From: Alopecurus myosuroides
Taxonomy: Eukaryota > Streptophyta > Magnoliopsida > Poales > Poaceae
Reading direction: 5' to 3'
DNA: 64,000 bases
NCBI GenBank assembly: GCA_028641055.1
Contig: CM054061.1
Coordinates: 32,402,333 to 32,466,332 of the forward strand
Made by a program: the position numbers and the translations under genes. Below the pieces are notes generated by a model. It worked only from the letters and a program-made list of their open reading frames with translations, had not been told where the DNA came from and did not search any database. Of the stretch, positions 46,362-57,364 are shown piece after piece (the stretch's first letter is position 1; each line of letters begins with the position of its first letter).

Positions 46362-47282
46362 TGTCGGGGGGTTACCCCCGAGTAGGGTAAAGACAGGTGG
46401 TAAAGGCCGCTTACAGAAGAGAGGTTTGGTCGAGTAGCCGACTACCGGGTACTCGCTACCCGGTCGACTGCTACCCGGTCTCACCTCAAGATGACCAGAA
46501 GGAGATATCAGTCAAGTTCTACCCTGTCGAGTAGAAGGTTTGGCCCGAGTACAATTGGCGGGAACCTTTGGCGGGAAACTACTCGGGCAGGAAGTCAAAG
46601 GAGCCGTTCTGACACAGGATCCCGCGTATCCTGGGTCCGTACTTGGCAGCATTCGAACTACTGTTCACGTGGGGACGGCCTGCCTGACAGTGACAGCATG
46701 GAAGCAGTCGGTGGCAGGATAAGGGGGGCCTACTCTGTGCCTAGGTACAGTGATACCAGTCTGTCCCCTAGTTTTGCCCAACGACTTTACAGAAGCAGAC
46801 AAGATCAACGACCAAAGCTGTCAGCGGGTACTCGGAGAAAGGACAGTGTGCACACTATGTCGACACTTGTCTAGATTTGGACGTATCCGGCTGGGCACCG
46901 CGTATATAAGGTGCCCCGCCGCCTCCTGCGCGAGGCATGCTCTCATACGCTCACACATGCTCCCACACAGGTTCATAGTGAACCCTAGAAACCCTAAGTC
47001 CTTGACCTAGCTCTACTCGGAGAGGGGCAAGGGGCTACTCGGTAGCGATATCGTTTGTATTGTACCTACTCGGAGAGACATCGTAATACATAGAGAAAGG
47101 CAGGAGTAGGGGTTTTACCTCCTCACGAGGGCCCTGAACCTGGGTACATCGTGTTGTTTGTGTTGTGTGGATCTCACCTCACGCGGCTACTCGTCGCGTG
47201 ATCCCTCCCCGGACACCTCCAGCGTCCATCGTCCCCACATCTTTAGCCATCCCATGGCATCTGCCGTGACGCCACCACGACA
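46362..47282 (+). repeat. 3' LTR of the gypsy element
   Basis: 921 bp, matching the 5' LTR with an offset of 14503; one difference found (47231 G for 32728 A). Confidence 0.93.
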
Positions 47283-47287
47283 CTATC

Positions 47288-49024
47288 GGAACCTTTCGAG
47301 ACAAGTCGTGCTTTATGGACGGAAATATTTTCATCCATATCAGTTTTCTTCTTAAAGAACCATTTGCACTCGACGGGTCTTACACCGTCAGGCAGATCAA
47401 CCAAATTTCAAACTTGGTTTTCATCCATGGACTTTAACTCGGATCTCAGGACTCCAAGCCATGACTCGGAATCAGATCCCACCATCGCTTCCGAATAAGT
47501 TTCCCGCTCATTACTGTCTAACAGTAAAACATCACGAGCATTTTGTAATCTGGCAGATCTCCGTGGTTCAGGTGTTGTTACCGGCGTAGGTACCACGACT
47601 GACTCAGCCTCCAAGGCCCTTGCCGATTCGCCCCTAGCTGGTTCCTCTCTAATTTCTTCGAGTTGCACTGTGCTCCCACTTACTCCCCGATTGAGAAACT
47701 CTTTCTCAAGGAAGACATTGTTCCGAGCAACAAACACTTATCCCTCTTCTCGGTTGTAGAAGTAGTACCCCAAGGTTTCCCTCGGATACCCCACAAAAAT
47801 ACACTTATCCGACTTGGGCGTGAGCTTGTCCGACTGTAGTCGCGTGACAAAAGCTTCGCAACCCCAAATCTTAAGAAAAGACAAACTTGGCCTTTTGCCA
47901 GTTCACATCTCCTGTGATGTATTCTCTACTGACTTTGATGGTACTCTGTTTAGTGTGTACGCTGCAGTTTCTAAACAATAACTCGAAAATGATAAAGGTA
48001 GATCTATCCGACTCATCATTGATCGTACCATGTCCAACAAGGTCCGATTTCTCCATTCCGATACACCGTTTCTCTGCGGTGTACCCGTCGAGTGAGTTGA
48101 GGAACTATTCCGCAACTCTTTAGATGGTCATCAAACTCATGGCTCATGCCCTCGCCTCCACGGTCCGACCATAGAAACTTTATTTTCTTGCCGAGTTGAT
48201 TTTGTACCTCACTCTGGAATTCCTTCAATTTCTCAAAGTCTTCCGACTTGGGTTTCATTAAATAGATATATCCATACGTACTCAAATCATCAGTGAAAGT
48301 AATGAAGTACTCATAACCACCTCTGGCTGTCGTGCTCATTGGACCACATACATCACTATGTATTAGTTCCAACAAGTCGGACACCTTTTCACAACTCCTT
48401 GCAAAAGGTGTCTTGGTCATTTTGCCTAGTAGGCATGATTCGCATGTCTCGAATGACTCTAAGTCGAACGAAGTTAAAGTCCATCATCATGGAGCTTCTT
48501 AATGAGCTTCCAACTTGTATGACCAAGCCGACAGTGCCAAAAAAAGTCATATTCAGATCATTTGGTTTCAACCTTTTCACATTTATATTATAGACCGATT
48601 CACTATCAAGATTCAAAATAAATAACCCGTCCTGAACGGGTGCAAAGCCATGAAACATATCTTTCAAACATAAAGAACAACCATTATTCTTAATATTCGA
48701 CTCATAACCTTGTCTCATCAAACATGAGGCGGAAATAATATTTCGACTAAGCACTGGAACATAATAACAATTATTCAGCTCTAATAAAAATCCTGAAGGT
48801 AAATGAAGTTGCATCGTGCCGACTTCCAACACAGCGACTCTCGCCTTGTTGACGACCCGAATACCAACTTCTCCTCTTGCCACGCTCCTAGTTCTTACGA
48901 GTCCCTGCAACGAGTTGCATATGTGAATAACTGATCCGGTATCATATACCCAAGAATGGTTAGGTGCATCAGCAAGATAAATGTCTATAACATTACACAC
49001 AAGCGTACCTGAGTTGGAAGTCAC
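47288..49024 (-). pseudogene. copia protease and integrase, broken
   Basis: Minus strand. From 49024 the frame gives protease text HSWVYDTGSVIHICN (DTG active site) and the pre-integrase region (NNCYYVPVLSRNIISASCLM). Frame changes occur near 48480-48520, and the zinc finger is damaged. The integrase core follows: IHSDVCGPMSTTARGG, FLWSDRGGEG (catalytic Asp), then a shift near 48110 and NGVSEWRNRTLLDM (catalytic Glu). After 47903 the C-terminal linker (EPRRSARLQNARDVLLLD) lies in other frames. It is cut by the gypsy insertion at 47283-47287 and continues at 31853 on the other side. Confidence 0.8.
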
Positions 49025-49039
49025 ACCTCCACTCTTGGT

Positions 49040-49918
49040 TCAGTCAGCCAAATACTTGGTGCAGTTCCTCTTCCAGTGGCCATCCTGCTTGCAATACAAG
49101 CAATTGGCTCCGGTTATAGGAGATGACTTAGTCTTTGAGGAAGCGCTCTGGACAGAGCCATGAGCGTTGCCTCCTGACTTATCCTTCTTCTTCTTAGTCC
49201 AAAAACTCTTCTTGAACTTAGCCTTATTCTGCACAATCAACACTTGACTAGCACCTTTCTTGAGATCAGCCCCTGCCGTTTTGAGCATCCCATGTAATTT
49301 AGTGATTTTCTTATCCATACCATGCATATGGTAGTTCGAGATGAATAGACCATACGCACTAGGAAGAGAGTTTAGAATTATATCAGTAGCGAACTCTTCA
49401 TTAATAGGGAAGCTCAGCCTATCCAGAGACTGTACGTAACCAGTCATCTTGATTACATGCGGACTTAGTGGATCACCGTCTTTGAGCTTACAGGCCAGCA
49501 AAGCTTGAGAGACTTGATACCTCTCGGTCTTTGCCTGAGCGTGGAACATACTTTTGAGGCTTTCCATCATATCGTAGGCCTCAATATTCTCGAACTGCTG
49601 CTGCAAGTCCGGTTCCATGTGTGCAAGCATAAGACAACTAATTTCCGTAGACTCATCTCTAGTCCTACTGTAGGCATTCATGAGAGCGACAGTCGCATCA
49701 TCCTCAGGCTCTTCTGGAAGTGGAGTTTCTAGAACATGTTCTTTCTCGTCATGCTTGAGGACTATCCTCAGATTACGGTACCAGTTGGTGAAATTAATTC
49801 CATTAAGCTTATCTTTCTCTAGGATTGACCTCAACGCAAAAGCGGACAACTTAGGAAGGTTGCTAGGTGCCATTGATCTACAACAGAAATATGCAAAACA
49901 CTTAAGACATGTATTCAT
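49040..49918 (-). CDS. gag: copia Gag (Angela/BARE-like)
   Basis: 292 residues, minus strand, ATG at 49918. Contains the copia gag domain (LNGINFTNWYRNLRIVLKHD, ALMNAYSRTRDESTEISCLM, LDRLSFPINEEFATDIILNS) and a CCHC zinc knuckle (CLYCKQDGHWKRNC, CX2CX4HX4C) near the C-terminus, for packaging of the element RNA. In intact relatives gag runs on into protease. Here a TGA at 49040 interrupts the same frame, which resumes at 49024, so the separation is probably a nonsense mutation rather than a natural gene end. Confidence 0.8.
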   Translation of the reverse strand: MNTCLKCFAYFCCRSMAPSNLPKLSAFALRSILEKDKLNGINFTNWYRNLRIVLKHDEKEHVLETPLPEEPEDDATVALMNAYSRTRDESTEISCLMLAHMEPDLQQQFENIEAYDMMESLKSMFHAQAKTERYQVSQALLACKLKDGDPLSPHVIKMTGYVQSLDRLSFPINEEFATDIILNSLPSAYGLFISNYHMHGMDKKITKLHGMLKTAGADLKKGASQVLIVQNKAKFKKSFWTKKKKDKSGGNAHGSVQSASSKTKSSPITGANCLYCKQDGHWKRNCTKYLAD

Positions 49919-51210
49919 AAAAGAGCAAGCATATTAAACACTTTAATACTTATGCTCCCACCAGAACCAACACCCCTCCGATGGTTGCTAAGTGATTCAA
50001 GATTCTAAATAAGCAAGCCAACTAGTGAGCTTTAGCATCACCGCTAGCCTTCAAGTGATTTAGGTAGGCAACACCTTGCCAATCGTATCCAATACGACTC
50101 CTGTTAGTTGGGTGGCATCACATTCCCCGGCTCCCAACCTATCTCGCCCCGAGCCCCACAACCGTTATGATGGACTCGTCTAGCTTACCAAGTGCTTCCG
50201 CTGTAAGAGTCCGACTCTAACCCACCTAATAGGAAAGAATTGGTAGCACCTCAATTTTATGAGCCCACTACCAAAAATGTCCGACTTGTGATGGTGCAGC
50301 ACTGGCGGGGCGACCGACTAGACCTTCTTTGAGGGATTAAAATCTACCAACTATCTAAACAGAGGTAAAAAGAGACATACCAATAACACAAATAAAGCAT
50401 TTATAATGTGAAATGGTATGGCTCTCTTCATGGTGATCTCCATCCCACAAAGCTTGTAAGTCGACTCGTGCCAACTCTTGTCACGTGCCATCTTACTCCA
50501 TGTAGCCGACTTGTACATCGACTTGCATGTCATCCGGGTTCTCCAAAAATCTACACTAGCTAGTTAATGAAAAATTACATAGAGAATCCGACACGCGGGC
50601 TGTTATACAATAAAATGACAGCACCTAGGCTCCAGCCGGCTGACAAAAACATGATACACAGATCATGTATGGATTACACACATCACATGCACATAAGCCA
50701 TACCATTCACAACTTCCTAAAAAAACAAGTTATGCATAGACACGATATCTACCGGCGTTGTGAAACTCGTAATAACATCTAAGGCGCTACAACAGGGCGA
50801 GGCCGGATAGCGGGCGGGGATCGAAGGGGCAGCTCCCGACGATTTTGGAAAACGCAGATCTCATCTGTATTCCGAACATGGATTTCTTCATCGGATAAAA
50901 CGGTTTTACCCAAATCTGATCCGTATTCCGATTCGATCAAACGCTTTGATCTTCGATCACCGCAACTGGATTTATGTGTCACTGTATACCCCGATGGCGG
51001 AAACCAACCGGTAGAGGTAAGTTGTTCCACGACCTTAGCAGTATGATCACGGAAACCAGATCCATTAACCCCGAGTACAATTGATCCAATCAACCTTGTA
51101 CATAACCGATCTATCTCATAGAACGACCACCAAAACAGCAATTAGATCCAATCTAACGCTAACTACATATCACATATGTGCGGATCTCGGGCCTAAAACC
51201 AGAAGCTACC
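49919..51210 (-). other. Leader of the Angela/BARE-like element
   Basis: About 1.3 kb of noncoding DNA between the primer-binding site and gag, typical in length for this family. No domain is seen. Confidence 0.6.
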
Positions 51211-51222
51211 GCTCTGATACCA
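51211..51222 (-). other. Primer-binding site (initiator tRNA-Met)
   Basis: On the minus strand TGGTATCAGAGC, the standard copia primer-binding site complementary to the 3' end of initiator tRNA-Met, one base from the LTR. Confidence 0.9.
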
Positions 51223-51223
51223 C

Positions 51224-52548
51224 TGTTTGATCTCGTAGAGATAAACGAAAACTTTTCTACGCGGTACTTCCAAGATTTAGCCGAGGTAGAAGGCCACGAG
51301 GATTACCACTAGACGCGCATGTGCGGATTATCGATGCAGCGCGTCGATGCAGTGTAGTCCCACGATCCGATCCAGCCGATCCAATCCCACGAACATTGAA
51401 GTGCTGAACGTACAACACCTCTGCCGGTATCCACACGTACGAGGAGGAGCTCCGATGGCAGACTGCTAGGTCCGGTGCGACGGCTGGACTGAGTGGGGCT
51501 AGAGTTCCCAACGCATGGGAGTGGAGTAACGTGCCCGCTGGGCAACCTGCGCCCCTATTTATATAGCGAGTGGTAGTGGGCTTCACAATGCTTGTGGCCC
51601 ATTCCCTCTGTGAGTCCGACTCACAAACTCAGTCCATTTCCGGTTCGGGTCCAACCCGACCAATATACTTGCTTCCGCTCTTAAGTGTGCGACTCTGCAG
51701 GCTCATGGCGATTTGGACACGATTGGAGTCCGACTCCCAATCGATCAATCGGTAGCGGCTCCTAGGAGAACGTGCCGGCTCCCAAGTCCCATTGAGTCAT
51801 GACGACATACCTTCCTATGTGACTTTCATCTTAGTCCCTTTTGCCTCACGATATACCTTGTCGAACTATAGGCGATTTATCGTCATCCCTTAATAGCTCA
51901 ACTCTCTTCTCGGCCCGTGATATATGATTTATCTGACTAACTCTTAGTCAACAGACTCAGTTAACACTTAACCGAGTTGCGAATGGACATACTTCCAGAA
52001 TCATATCACTCGAGAGGGATCAGAGAATATCTCTCCATTCGGAGGGGCAAAATCCCATTTTGATTATCCACATCATGCAGTTTGCTTCTCATTCGACCTG
52101 AACTCTGCGTTTATAACTGCCTTGTCACGGAACAACGTTTGACAGAACCTAAGTCGGTGATCCACAACTCGGATTGTGCGACAATCTCAGGTCTAAGGAT
52201 TATATTGATTGAGACATGCAAATGACGACTTGCTCGTTGCATCTCAATATGTCAGTCCGATTTGCTAAACTCTTTAGCCAAGTCTGTGAACGTTGGAATG
52301 GCATCGGCATGCCCATGAAAAGTGGAACCGAGTCATCATCCAACACTCACATTAGTCTAGGGTATGTGTCCAGCACAACCTTGATGACCAAGGACAATTT
52401 AATATGATTAACATGAATACATAGTTTCACAATCGAATCACATATTCAATGACATATATCAGATGTTCAAAACAAGGACGACTTATTAAATTTATGAATA
52501 CATTGGGAATACATCATACATGATTGCCTCTAGGGCATATTCCCAACA
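51224..52548 (-). repeat. 5' LTR of the Angela/BARE-like element
   Basis: 1325 bp, TG...CA, aligned along its length with the LTR at 29146-30471 but with many substitutions. Confidence 0.9.
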
Positions 52549-52553
52549 GTAAG

Positions 52554-52855
52554 AGCTGTGGGTAATTTTCCGTTTCAGTGAAACCGGTGGTCTTGCAAAT
52601 AGAGACGCCTTTAGTGATAATGATGAATCAGGAGGTGCTACTATTTTGGATAATTTGATAAGAGTATATGTTTGCTTGCATTGACTTGGAGAAACTGCTT
52701 AGATTTGATAGGTTTTTTTTGCTTACGCTAGCTACTAACTCGCACTACGTTTACCGTGTTTTGTATACGGAATCTTCCTGGCAATGGCAAGTGCTCTTAT
52801 TTCTTTTACGCACTTTGTAACTCGCGAAATTGAGGTGATCAAAGTGGTGCATGAA
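52554..52855. other. Spacer
   Basis: Nothing recognised between the copia target duplication and the first MITE. Confidence 0.5.
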
Positions 52856-53120
52856 GACTAGTCACGGTGGGGTATCATAGGTAGTATCATGCATATCATG
52901 TTGACAAAAAACTGAGATAGCAGTGCAAATAATGATGGAAGAGATGATGGTGATATCATACATAAATACCGTAACATAACGAAACTCAAGGCAAAATTAG
53001 TCAACAACGTAATAAGTGCAGTTATATATGAAATCACAAACATGTTACTACCCATTATGGGAGTAGTAACATAGGCTAGTAATCATATGCATGATATGAC
53101 ACTCTCCACTGTGACTAGTC
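52856..53120. mobile_element. MITE, 265 bp, GACTAGTCAC termini
   Basis: The ends are inverted: left GACTAGTCACGGTGGGGTAT and, reversed, right GACTAGTCACAGTGGAGAGT. Repeated ATGCATAT(C/G)AT words lie inside both ends. No convincing target duplication is seen, so the superfamily is left open (Mutator-like is possible). Confidence 0.65.
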
Positions 53121-53282
53121 TAAGTGATATTTCTGTTTTGTTCGTCACACTTGGTTTTGCCATGCCATTCTCAGTTTAGGAGAGGTACTCAAATGGTCTA
53201 TGGCTATTATTTATAAGGATATCACTGATAAATGACAAATTACACGCTAGGGGACAACTGTAGGTGTATCACTTCGGTCTAA

Positions 53283-53570
53283 GGGCTCTTTTGATTCAAA
53301 GGAATAGCATAGGAATTTTGTAAGATTGGTTCCTATAGGAAATTTTCCTATATAACTTGTTTGATTCATAGGACTGTATCCTATAGGAATAATTCCCATA
53401 GGAATCTTGTAGTGTAAATCCTATAGGACATGAGGTCTAACCTCATGAAAAAATTCCTTCACCACAATCAAAGGAATGTCTCTTTCCATAGGATTCAATT
53501 AGACATGTCATGTCAATCCTATAGTATTCCTATTCCTACACATTTCCTATCCTATGAATCAAAGGAGCCC
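53283..53570. mobile_element. Tourist-like (PIF/Harbinger) MITE, 288 bp
   Basis: The inverted ends are GGGCTCTTTTGATTCAAAGG and, reversed, GGGCTCCTTTGATTCATAGG. The target duplication is TAA (53280-53282 and 53571-53573). The interior is full of CCTATAGGA-type words, as in the well-known grass family with these ends. Confidence 0.85.
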
Positions 53571-53837
53571 TAAAAGTTAAAGAAGAGTTCTTCTCAAGCC
53601 TTCAAGCCAGTGGTCTAAGTTTTTTTTTTGTTAACTGAAGATGATCTTCCAGAGCATGCATGCTCACCATCAACCGCAATGGTAAGGTGGGCAGTATCTG
53701 AAAATGTTTTAGTGCAGAATAGCTAAAATGATCTCGCTGTGCTAAAGTGTAACTTGGTGTGCTATGCGCCTTTAATTATGCCCAACATGAGGACATTCAT
53801 GTTCTAAATATAGGTGAGCATTTTACATCAAAAAGTA

Positions 53838-54094
53838 CTCACTCCGTTTCTTTTTACTCCGCGTATTAGATTTTTCCAAAGTCAAACTTGCTAAAGTTTG
53901 ACCAATTTTATAGCAAAAAATATTAATATTCACAATATCAAATTAGTATCATTTGATTCACCATGTAATACATTTTCATATTATATCGATTTGGTATTAT
54001 AACTATCGATATTTTGTTATAAAAAGTTGGTAATACTTTGTAACGTTTGACTTAAAAAAATTCTAATAAGCGGAGTAAAAGGAAAGGGAGGAAG
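53838..54094. mobile_element. Stowaway-like (Tc1/mariner) MITE, 257 bp
   Basis: Ends: left CTCACTCCGTTTCTTTTTAC and, reversed, right CTTCCTCCCTTTCCTTTTAC, both continuing TCCGC(G/T)TATTAGA. The CTCCCTCCGT-type end and TA at the left target fit Stowaway. The right target reads CA rather than TA. Confidence 0.8.
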
Positions 54095-54506
54095 CATTAT
54101 GCATGTTAGAGAATCAATCCAATATTTTATTTCCTCTGCATATCCATGTGTGCAGTCCAAATACATAAACCAATACCGTATTGAGGTTAAGGTATGAAAA
54201 ACGTTTATTTCGTATTTTACTTTCAAGAAATTTATTTTTCATATTATCTGATTAATAAAGTGCAGATGCCCTGATGTCATTAACGAAAATATAGGCTGGT
54301 TATTTAGTCTTACAGTCTTACGAGTCTTACGGGCCAAAGACCATCCGCGTATTTGCCAAGGACGACTGGGCTTGGTTGGGCTACATTTTGCCGTAGCCCG
54401 TAGCAGCCATCCAGTCCCAGTCGCTCTACATTCCCTCTCCTCTCTCCACCAACTGAGCCCGCTCGGAAGTTCCCCAAAATCCCGGACCAAATCCTCGCCG
54501 CCGGCC
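54095..54506 (+). promoter_or_regulatory. Upstream region of the F-box gene
   Basis: Two TGGGCT words (54367-54372 and 54377-54382) resemble site II elements of plant housekeeping promoters. No clear TATA box is seen. The stretch 54420-54506 is C/T-rich, like a leader. Confidence 0.35.
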
Positions 54507-54809
54507 ATGGAGGACGCGGCCGCGGCTGAGGATGCAATGCAAGATTCCGAGAGGCGCCGAGTTGACGACCAGCAAGTACAACCGGGAAATTGCAGTAGGA
54601 AGGAGCAGGGACGCGTCGGCGACCTCGTCGGCCGCCGCGTCGACGACCGCATCGCCAGCCGTCTACATGAAGACGCTCTGCGCGCCATCGCCTCCCTCTC
54701 CCGCACTAAGGACGGCGGCCGCCGCACGCACGGAAGCGCCGGAGATTTCATCAGCCGCCTCCCCGACGACGTCCTCGGCGCCATCATCTCCCTCCTCCCC
54801 ACCAAGGAC

Positions 54810-55055
54810 TGTTAAACGATAAACCTTATCGTTGTAGGCTTGTAGCGTGGCTAACACGTTTAGTCTGTTTTCTGTTGTAACTAGGATACGGTGTAGATAA
54901 ACCGTTCCTATCTAGTTTTGCTTGGTACTCAAGTTTGGTACCGATTCTGTAAATCTCGTTGTAATCTGTTCGCCCAGTCTGGCGGTATATATTAACACGT
55001 AACCGGGCCGAGGTAAAGGCACCGTTCAAGCTAAACCAATCTACAAACGCAAACA
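54810..55055 (+). repeat. 5' LTR of the small copia element
   Basis: 246 bp, TGTTAAAC...GCAAACA. Contains TATATTAA (54987-54994) as a possible TATA box. Confidence 0.93.
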
Positions 55056-55067
55056 TGGTATCAGAGC
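55056..55067 (+). other. Primer-binding site (initiator tRNA-Met)
   Basis: TGGTATCAGAGC directly follows the LTR. Confidence 0.93.
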
Positions 55068-55087
55068 TGGCCCTCAGTTCGACATCC

Positions 55088-57364
55088 ATGGCAAGCTCCA
55101 GCTCGCATCGTCTCGGCGGCTCGCAGTTCGGTCAAGGTGTGACCGAGAAGCTGGCGAAGGGCAATCATGTCCTGTGGCGCGCCCAGGTCCTCTCTGCGAT
55201 CAGGGGCGCCCAGCTGGAACGCTTCCTCGACTTGAAGCACACGGCGCCGGAGAAGGAACTCACGGTGACCAAGGGCACTGCGGTGGTTCAGGAGCCCAAT
55301 CCTCTGTACGGTATCTGGCTGGCACACGATCAGCAAGTACTTAGTTTTCTGCTAACAACATTGTCTCGAGAAGTTGGACAGCAGGTGGTATCAAACACAA
55401 GCTCGGCGACCATGTGGGCGGCCATCGAAGGCATGTTTGCCTCGCAGAGCCGCGCCAAGACCGTAAACTTACGGATCAGCCTCGCCAACACCCAGAAGGG
55501 AACCCAGAGCATGGCAGAGTACTTCATCAAGGTCCGATCTCTTGCGGACGAGATGGAGGCCGCCGGCAAGAAGCTTGATGAGGAGGACATCATCTCCTAT
55601 ATCTTGGCGGGTCTGGACTCAGACTACAACGCCATCGTTGCGGCGATCTGTGCACGTGACGACCCGATCACGGTGTCCGATCTGTATGCGCAACTCCTTG
55701 CCTTTGAGATGAGGCTCGACCTGCTGCACGGCGGCTCACAGTCGTCGGTGAACGCGGCGGTCCGCGGTGGTCGCGGTGGCGTCCAAGGACGTGGAGGCTA
55801 CGGCTACGGTGGAGGTCGTGGTGGCGGTGGAGCGCCACAACCAGGCCGCGGCAATGGTGGCCGCGGCAACTACGGTGGCAATTACGGGAACGGCAACAAC
55901 AACTATGGTGGTGGCAACAATCACTATGGCGGCGGAGGTGGTCGCAACGACGGCAACGCAAAGCCTCGCTGCCAATTGTGTGGCAAACCCGGCCACATGG
56001 TGAACAAATGTTGGGAGAGGTTCAACCCCGAGTTCCAAGGTGTCCAAGAGAAGAGTGCTGGCTCGGCATCCACTTCATATGATGTCAACACCAACTGGCA
56101 CATTGACTCCGGGGCAACCGACCACATCACAAGCGACCTCCACAAGCTGACGATACGGGACAAGTACAACGGCAACGAGCAGGTTCACGCTGCCAATGGA
56201 TCAGGTATGGACATCGCCCATGTTGGTCATTCAGCTGTTTATACCCCCGATCGTAATCTCCATCTCAATAATATCCTCCATGTCCCACAAGCAAACAAAA
56301 GTTTACTTTCTGCTCATCGTCTTGCATATGATAACGATGTGTTTGTCGAAATTCACCCTTTCTCCTTTTTTATCAAGGACAAGGCAACGAGGAAAACTCT
56401 TCTTCAAGGCAAATGTAGAAGAGGTCTTTATCCACTTTCGTCCAAAGCACCCAGCTCAAACAAGCAAGTCCTCAGTGCCATCAAACCATCATCGGAGAGA
56501 TGGCATGCTCGTTTAGGTCACCCTTCATCAGTCATAGTCAATAAAGTCATTAGTCAAAATAATCTTCCTCACTCTAGTGAGTCAAGTAGTGATTCGGTGT
56601 GTGATGCATGTCAAAAAGGCAAAAGTCACCAACTTCCCTATCCCAAGTCAATTAGTGAGTCAAGTGCTCCTTTAGAACTTGTTTTTTCAGATGTTTGGGG
56701 TCCTGCTATTGAGTCTGTTGGACGAAAGAAATATTATGTGAGTTTTATTGATGATTTCAGTAAATTCACTTGGATCTATTTGCTTAAGAACAAATCTGAT
56801 GTGTTTCAGAAATTCCATGATTTTCAGAATTTTGTTGAGCGCCAATTTAATCGAAAGATCATTGCCATGCAAACTGATTGGGGTGGCGAATATGAGCGTC
56901 TCAATTCTTTCTTTACTAAAGTAGGGATATCTCATCATGTTTCATGTCCCTATGCGCATCAACAAAACGGTTCGGCCGAACGAAAGTATCGACACATTGT
57001 CGAAGTAGGGCTATCTATCCTTGCTCATTCCTCTATGCCACTAAAGTATTTGGATGAAGCATTTCTTTCAGCTACCTACCTTATCAATCGCACACCTAGT
57101 CGTCTCCTGAATTTTTCCACTCCTTTGGAACGTCTTTACAATGAAAAACCGAATTATCAATCCCTTAGGATTTTTGGGTGTGCATGTTGTCGAACCTTAG
57201 ACCCTACAATTCTAGAAAACTCGAGTTTCGTTCGAAACAATGTGCTTTCCTTGGTTATAGTAATCTCCACAAGGGTTTTAAGTGCCTTGATATCCCTAAT
57301 GGTAGGGTCTATATTTCTCGTGATGTCATATTTGATGAAAATATATTTCCTTTTGCCACTCTAA
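55088..57364 (+). CDS. gag-pol: copia Gag-protease-integrase, frameshifted at its end
   Basis: The start is taken at ATG 55088 (CCATGG context). Gag covers about residues 1-290 ([20 protein letters not shown]), with a Gly-rich stretch and a CCHC knuckle [14 protein letters not shown] near 295. The protease has [10 protein letters not shown] near 340. The integrase has the zinc-finger region WHARLGHPS...CDACQKGK near 472-525, [14 protein letters not shown] near 597 and the catalytic Glu in [10 protein letters not shown] near 631. The frame is correct up to about 57185; the last ~58 codons are out of frame and end at 57364. The true continuation is in the frame of the next entry. Confidence 0.88.
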   Translation: MASSSSHRLGGSQFGQGVTEKLAKGNHVLWRAQVLSAIRGAQLERFLDLKHTAPEKELTVTKGTAVVQEPNPLYGIWLAHDQQVLSFLLTTLSREVGQQVVSNTSSATMWAAIEGMFASQSRAKTVNLRISLANTQKGTQSMAEYFIKVRSLADEMEAAGKKLDEEDIISYILAGLDSDYNAIVAAICARDDPITVSDLYAQLLAFEMRLDLLHGGSQSSVNAAVRGGRGGVQGRGGYGYGGGRGGGGAPQPGRGNGGRGNYGGNYGNGNNNYGGGNNHYGGGGGRNDGNAKPRCQLCGKPGHMVNKCWERFNPEFQGVQEKSAGSASTSYDVNTNWHIDSGATDHITSDLHKLTIRDKYNGNEQVHAANGSGMDIAHVGHSAVYTPDRNLHLNNILHVPQANKSLLSAHRLAYDNDVFVEIHPFSFFIKDKATRKTLLQGKCRRGLYPLSSKAPSSNKQVLSAIKPSSERWHARLGHPSSVIVNKVISQNNLPHSSESSSDSVCDACQKGKSHQLPYPKSISESSAPLELVFSDVWGPAIESVGRKKYYVSFIDDFSKFTWIYLLKNKSDVFQKFHDFQNFVERQFNRKIIAMQTDWGGEYERLNSFFTKVGISHHVSCPYAHQQNGSAERKYRHIVEVGLSILAHSSMPLKYLDEAFLSATYLINRTPSRLLNFSTPLERLYNEKPNYQSLRIFGCACCRTLDPTILENSSFVRNNVLSLVIVISTRVLSALISLMVGSIFLVMSYLMKIYFLLPL

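Larger units (their letters stand above)
31859..47282 (+). mobile_element. Tat-type Ty3/gypsy retrotransposon with antisense gene, 15.4 kb
   Basis: Two 921-bp LTRs (31859-32779 and 46362-47282) differ at one position that I can find (32728 A, 47231 G). The target duplication is CTATC (31854-31858 and 47283-47287). Inside: primer-binding site, gag-protease, an in-frame UAG, RT-RNaseH-second RNaseH-integrase, then a spliced gene on the opposite strand, and a G-rich tract at the 3' LTR. Protein order (integrase last), the additional RNase H and the antisense ORF place it in the Tat/Retand branch of Ty3/gypsy (Grande, RIRE2-like), from family knowledge. It sits inside the reverse transcriptase region of the older copia element. 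Its LTR similarity and open frames suggest recent, perhaps current, activity. Confidence 0.93.
29146..52548 (-). mobile_element. Angela/BARE-like Ty1/copia element, split by a gypsy element
   Basis: Two LTRs (29146-30471 and 51224-52548) in the same orientation flank a minus-strand copia element. The target duplication is GTAAG on both sides (29141-29145 and 52549-52553). Without the gypsy insertion the element would be about 7.97 kb, normal for Angela/BARE. Its minus-strand LTR begins TGTTGGGAATATGCCCTAG, text I recall from Angela-type LTRs. Order on the minus strand: LTR, primer-binding site, 1.3-kb leader, gag, protease, integrase, [gypsy], reverse transcriptase, RNase H, purine tract, LTR. 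Stops and frameshifts make it defective. By eye about 36 differences occur in the first ~565 aligned LTR bases, so it is old. Confidence 0.9.
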
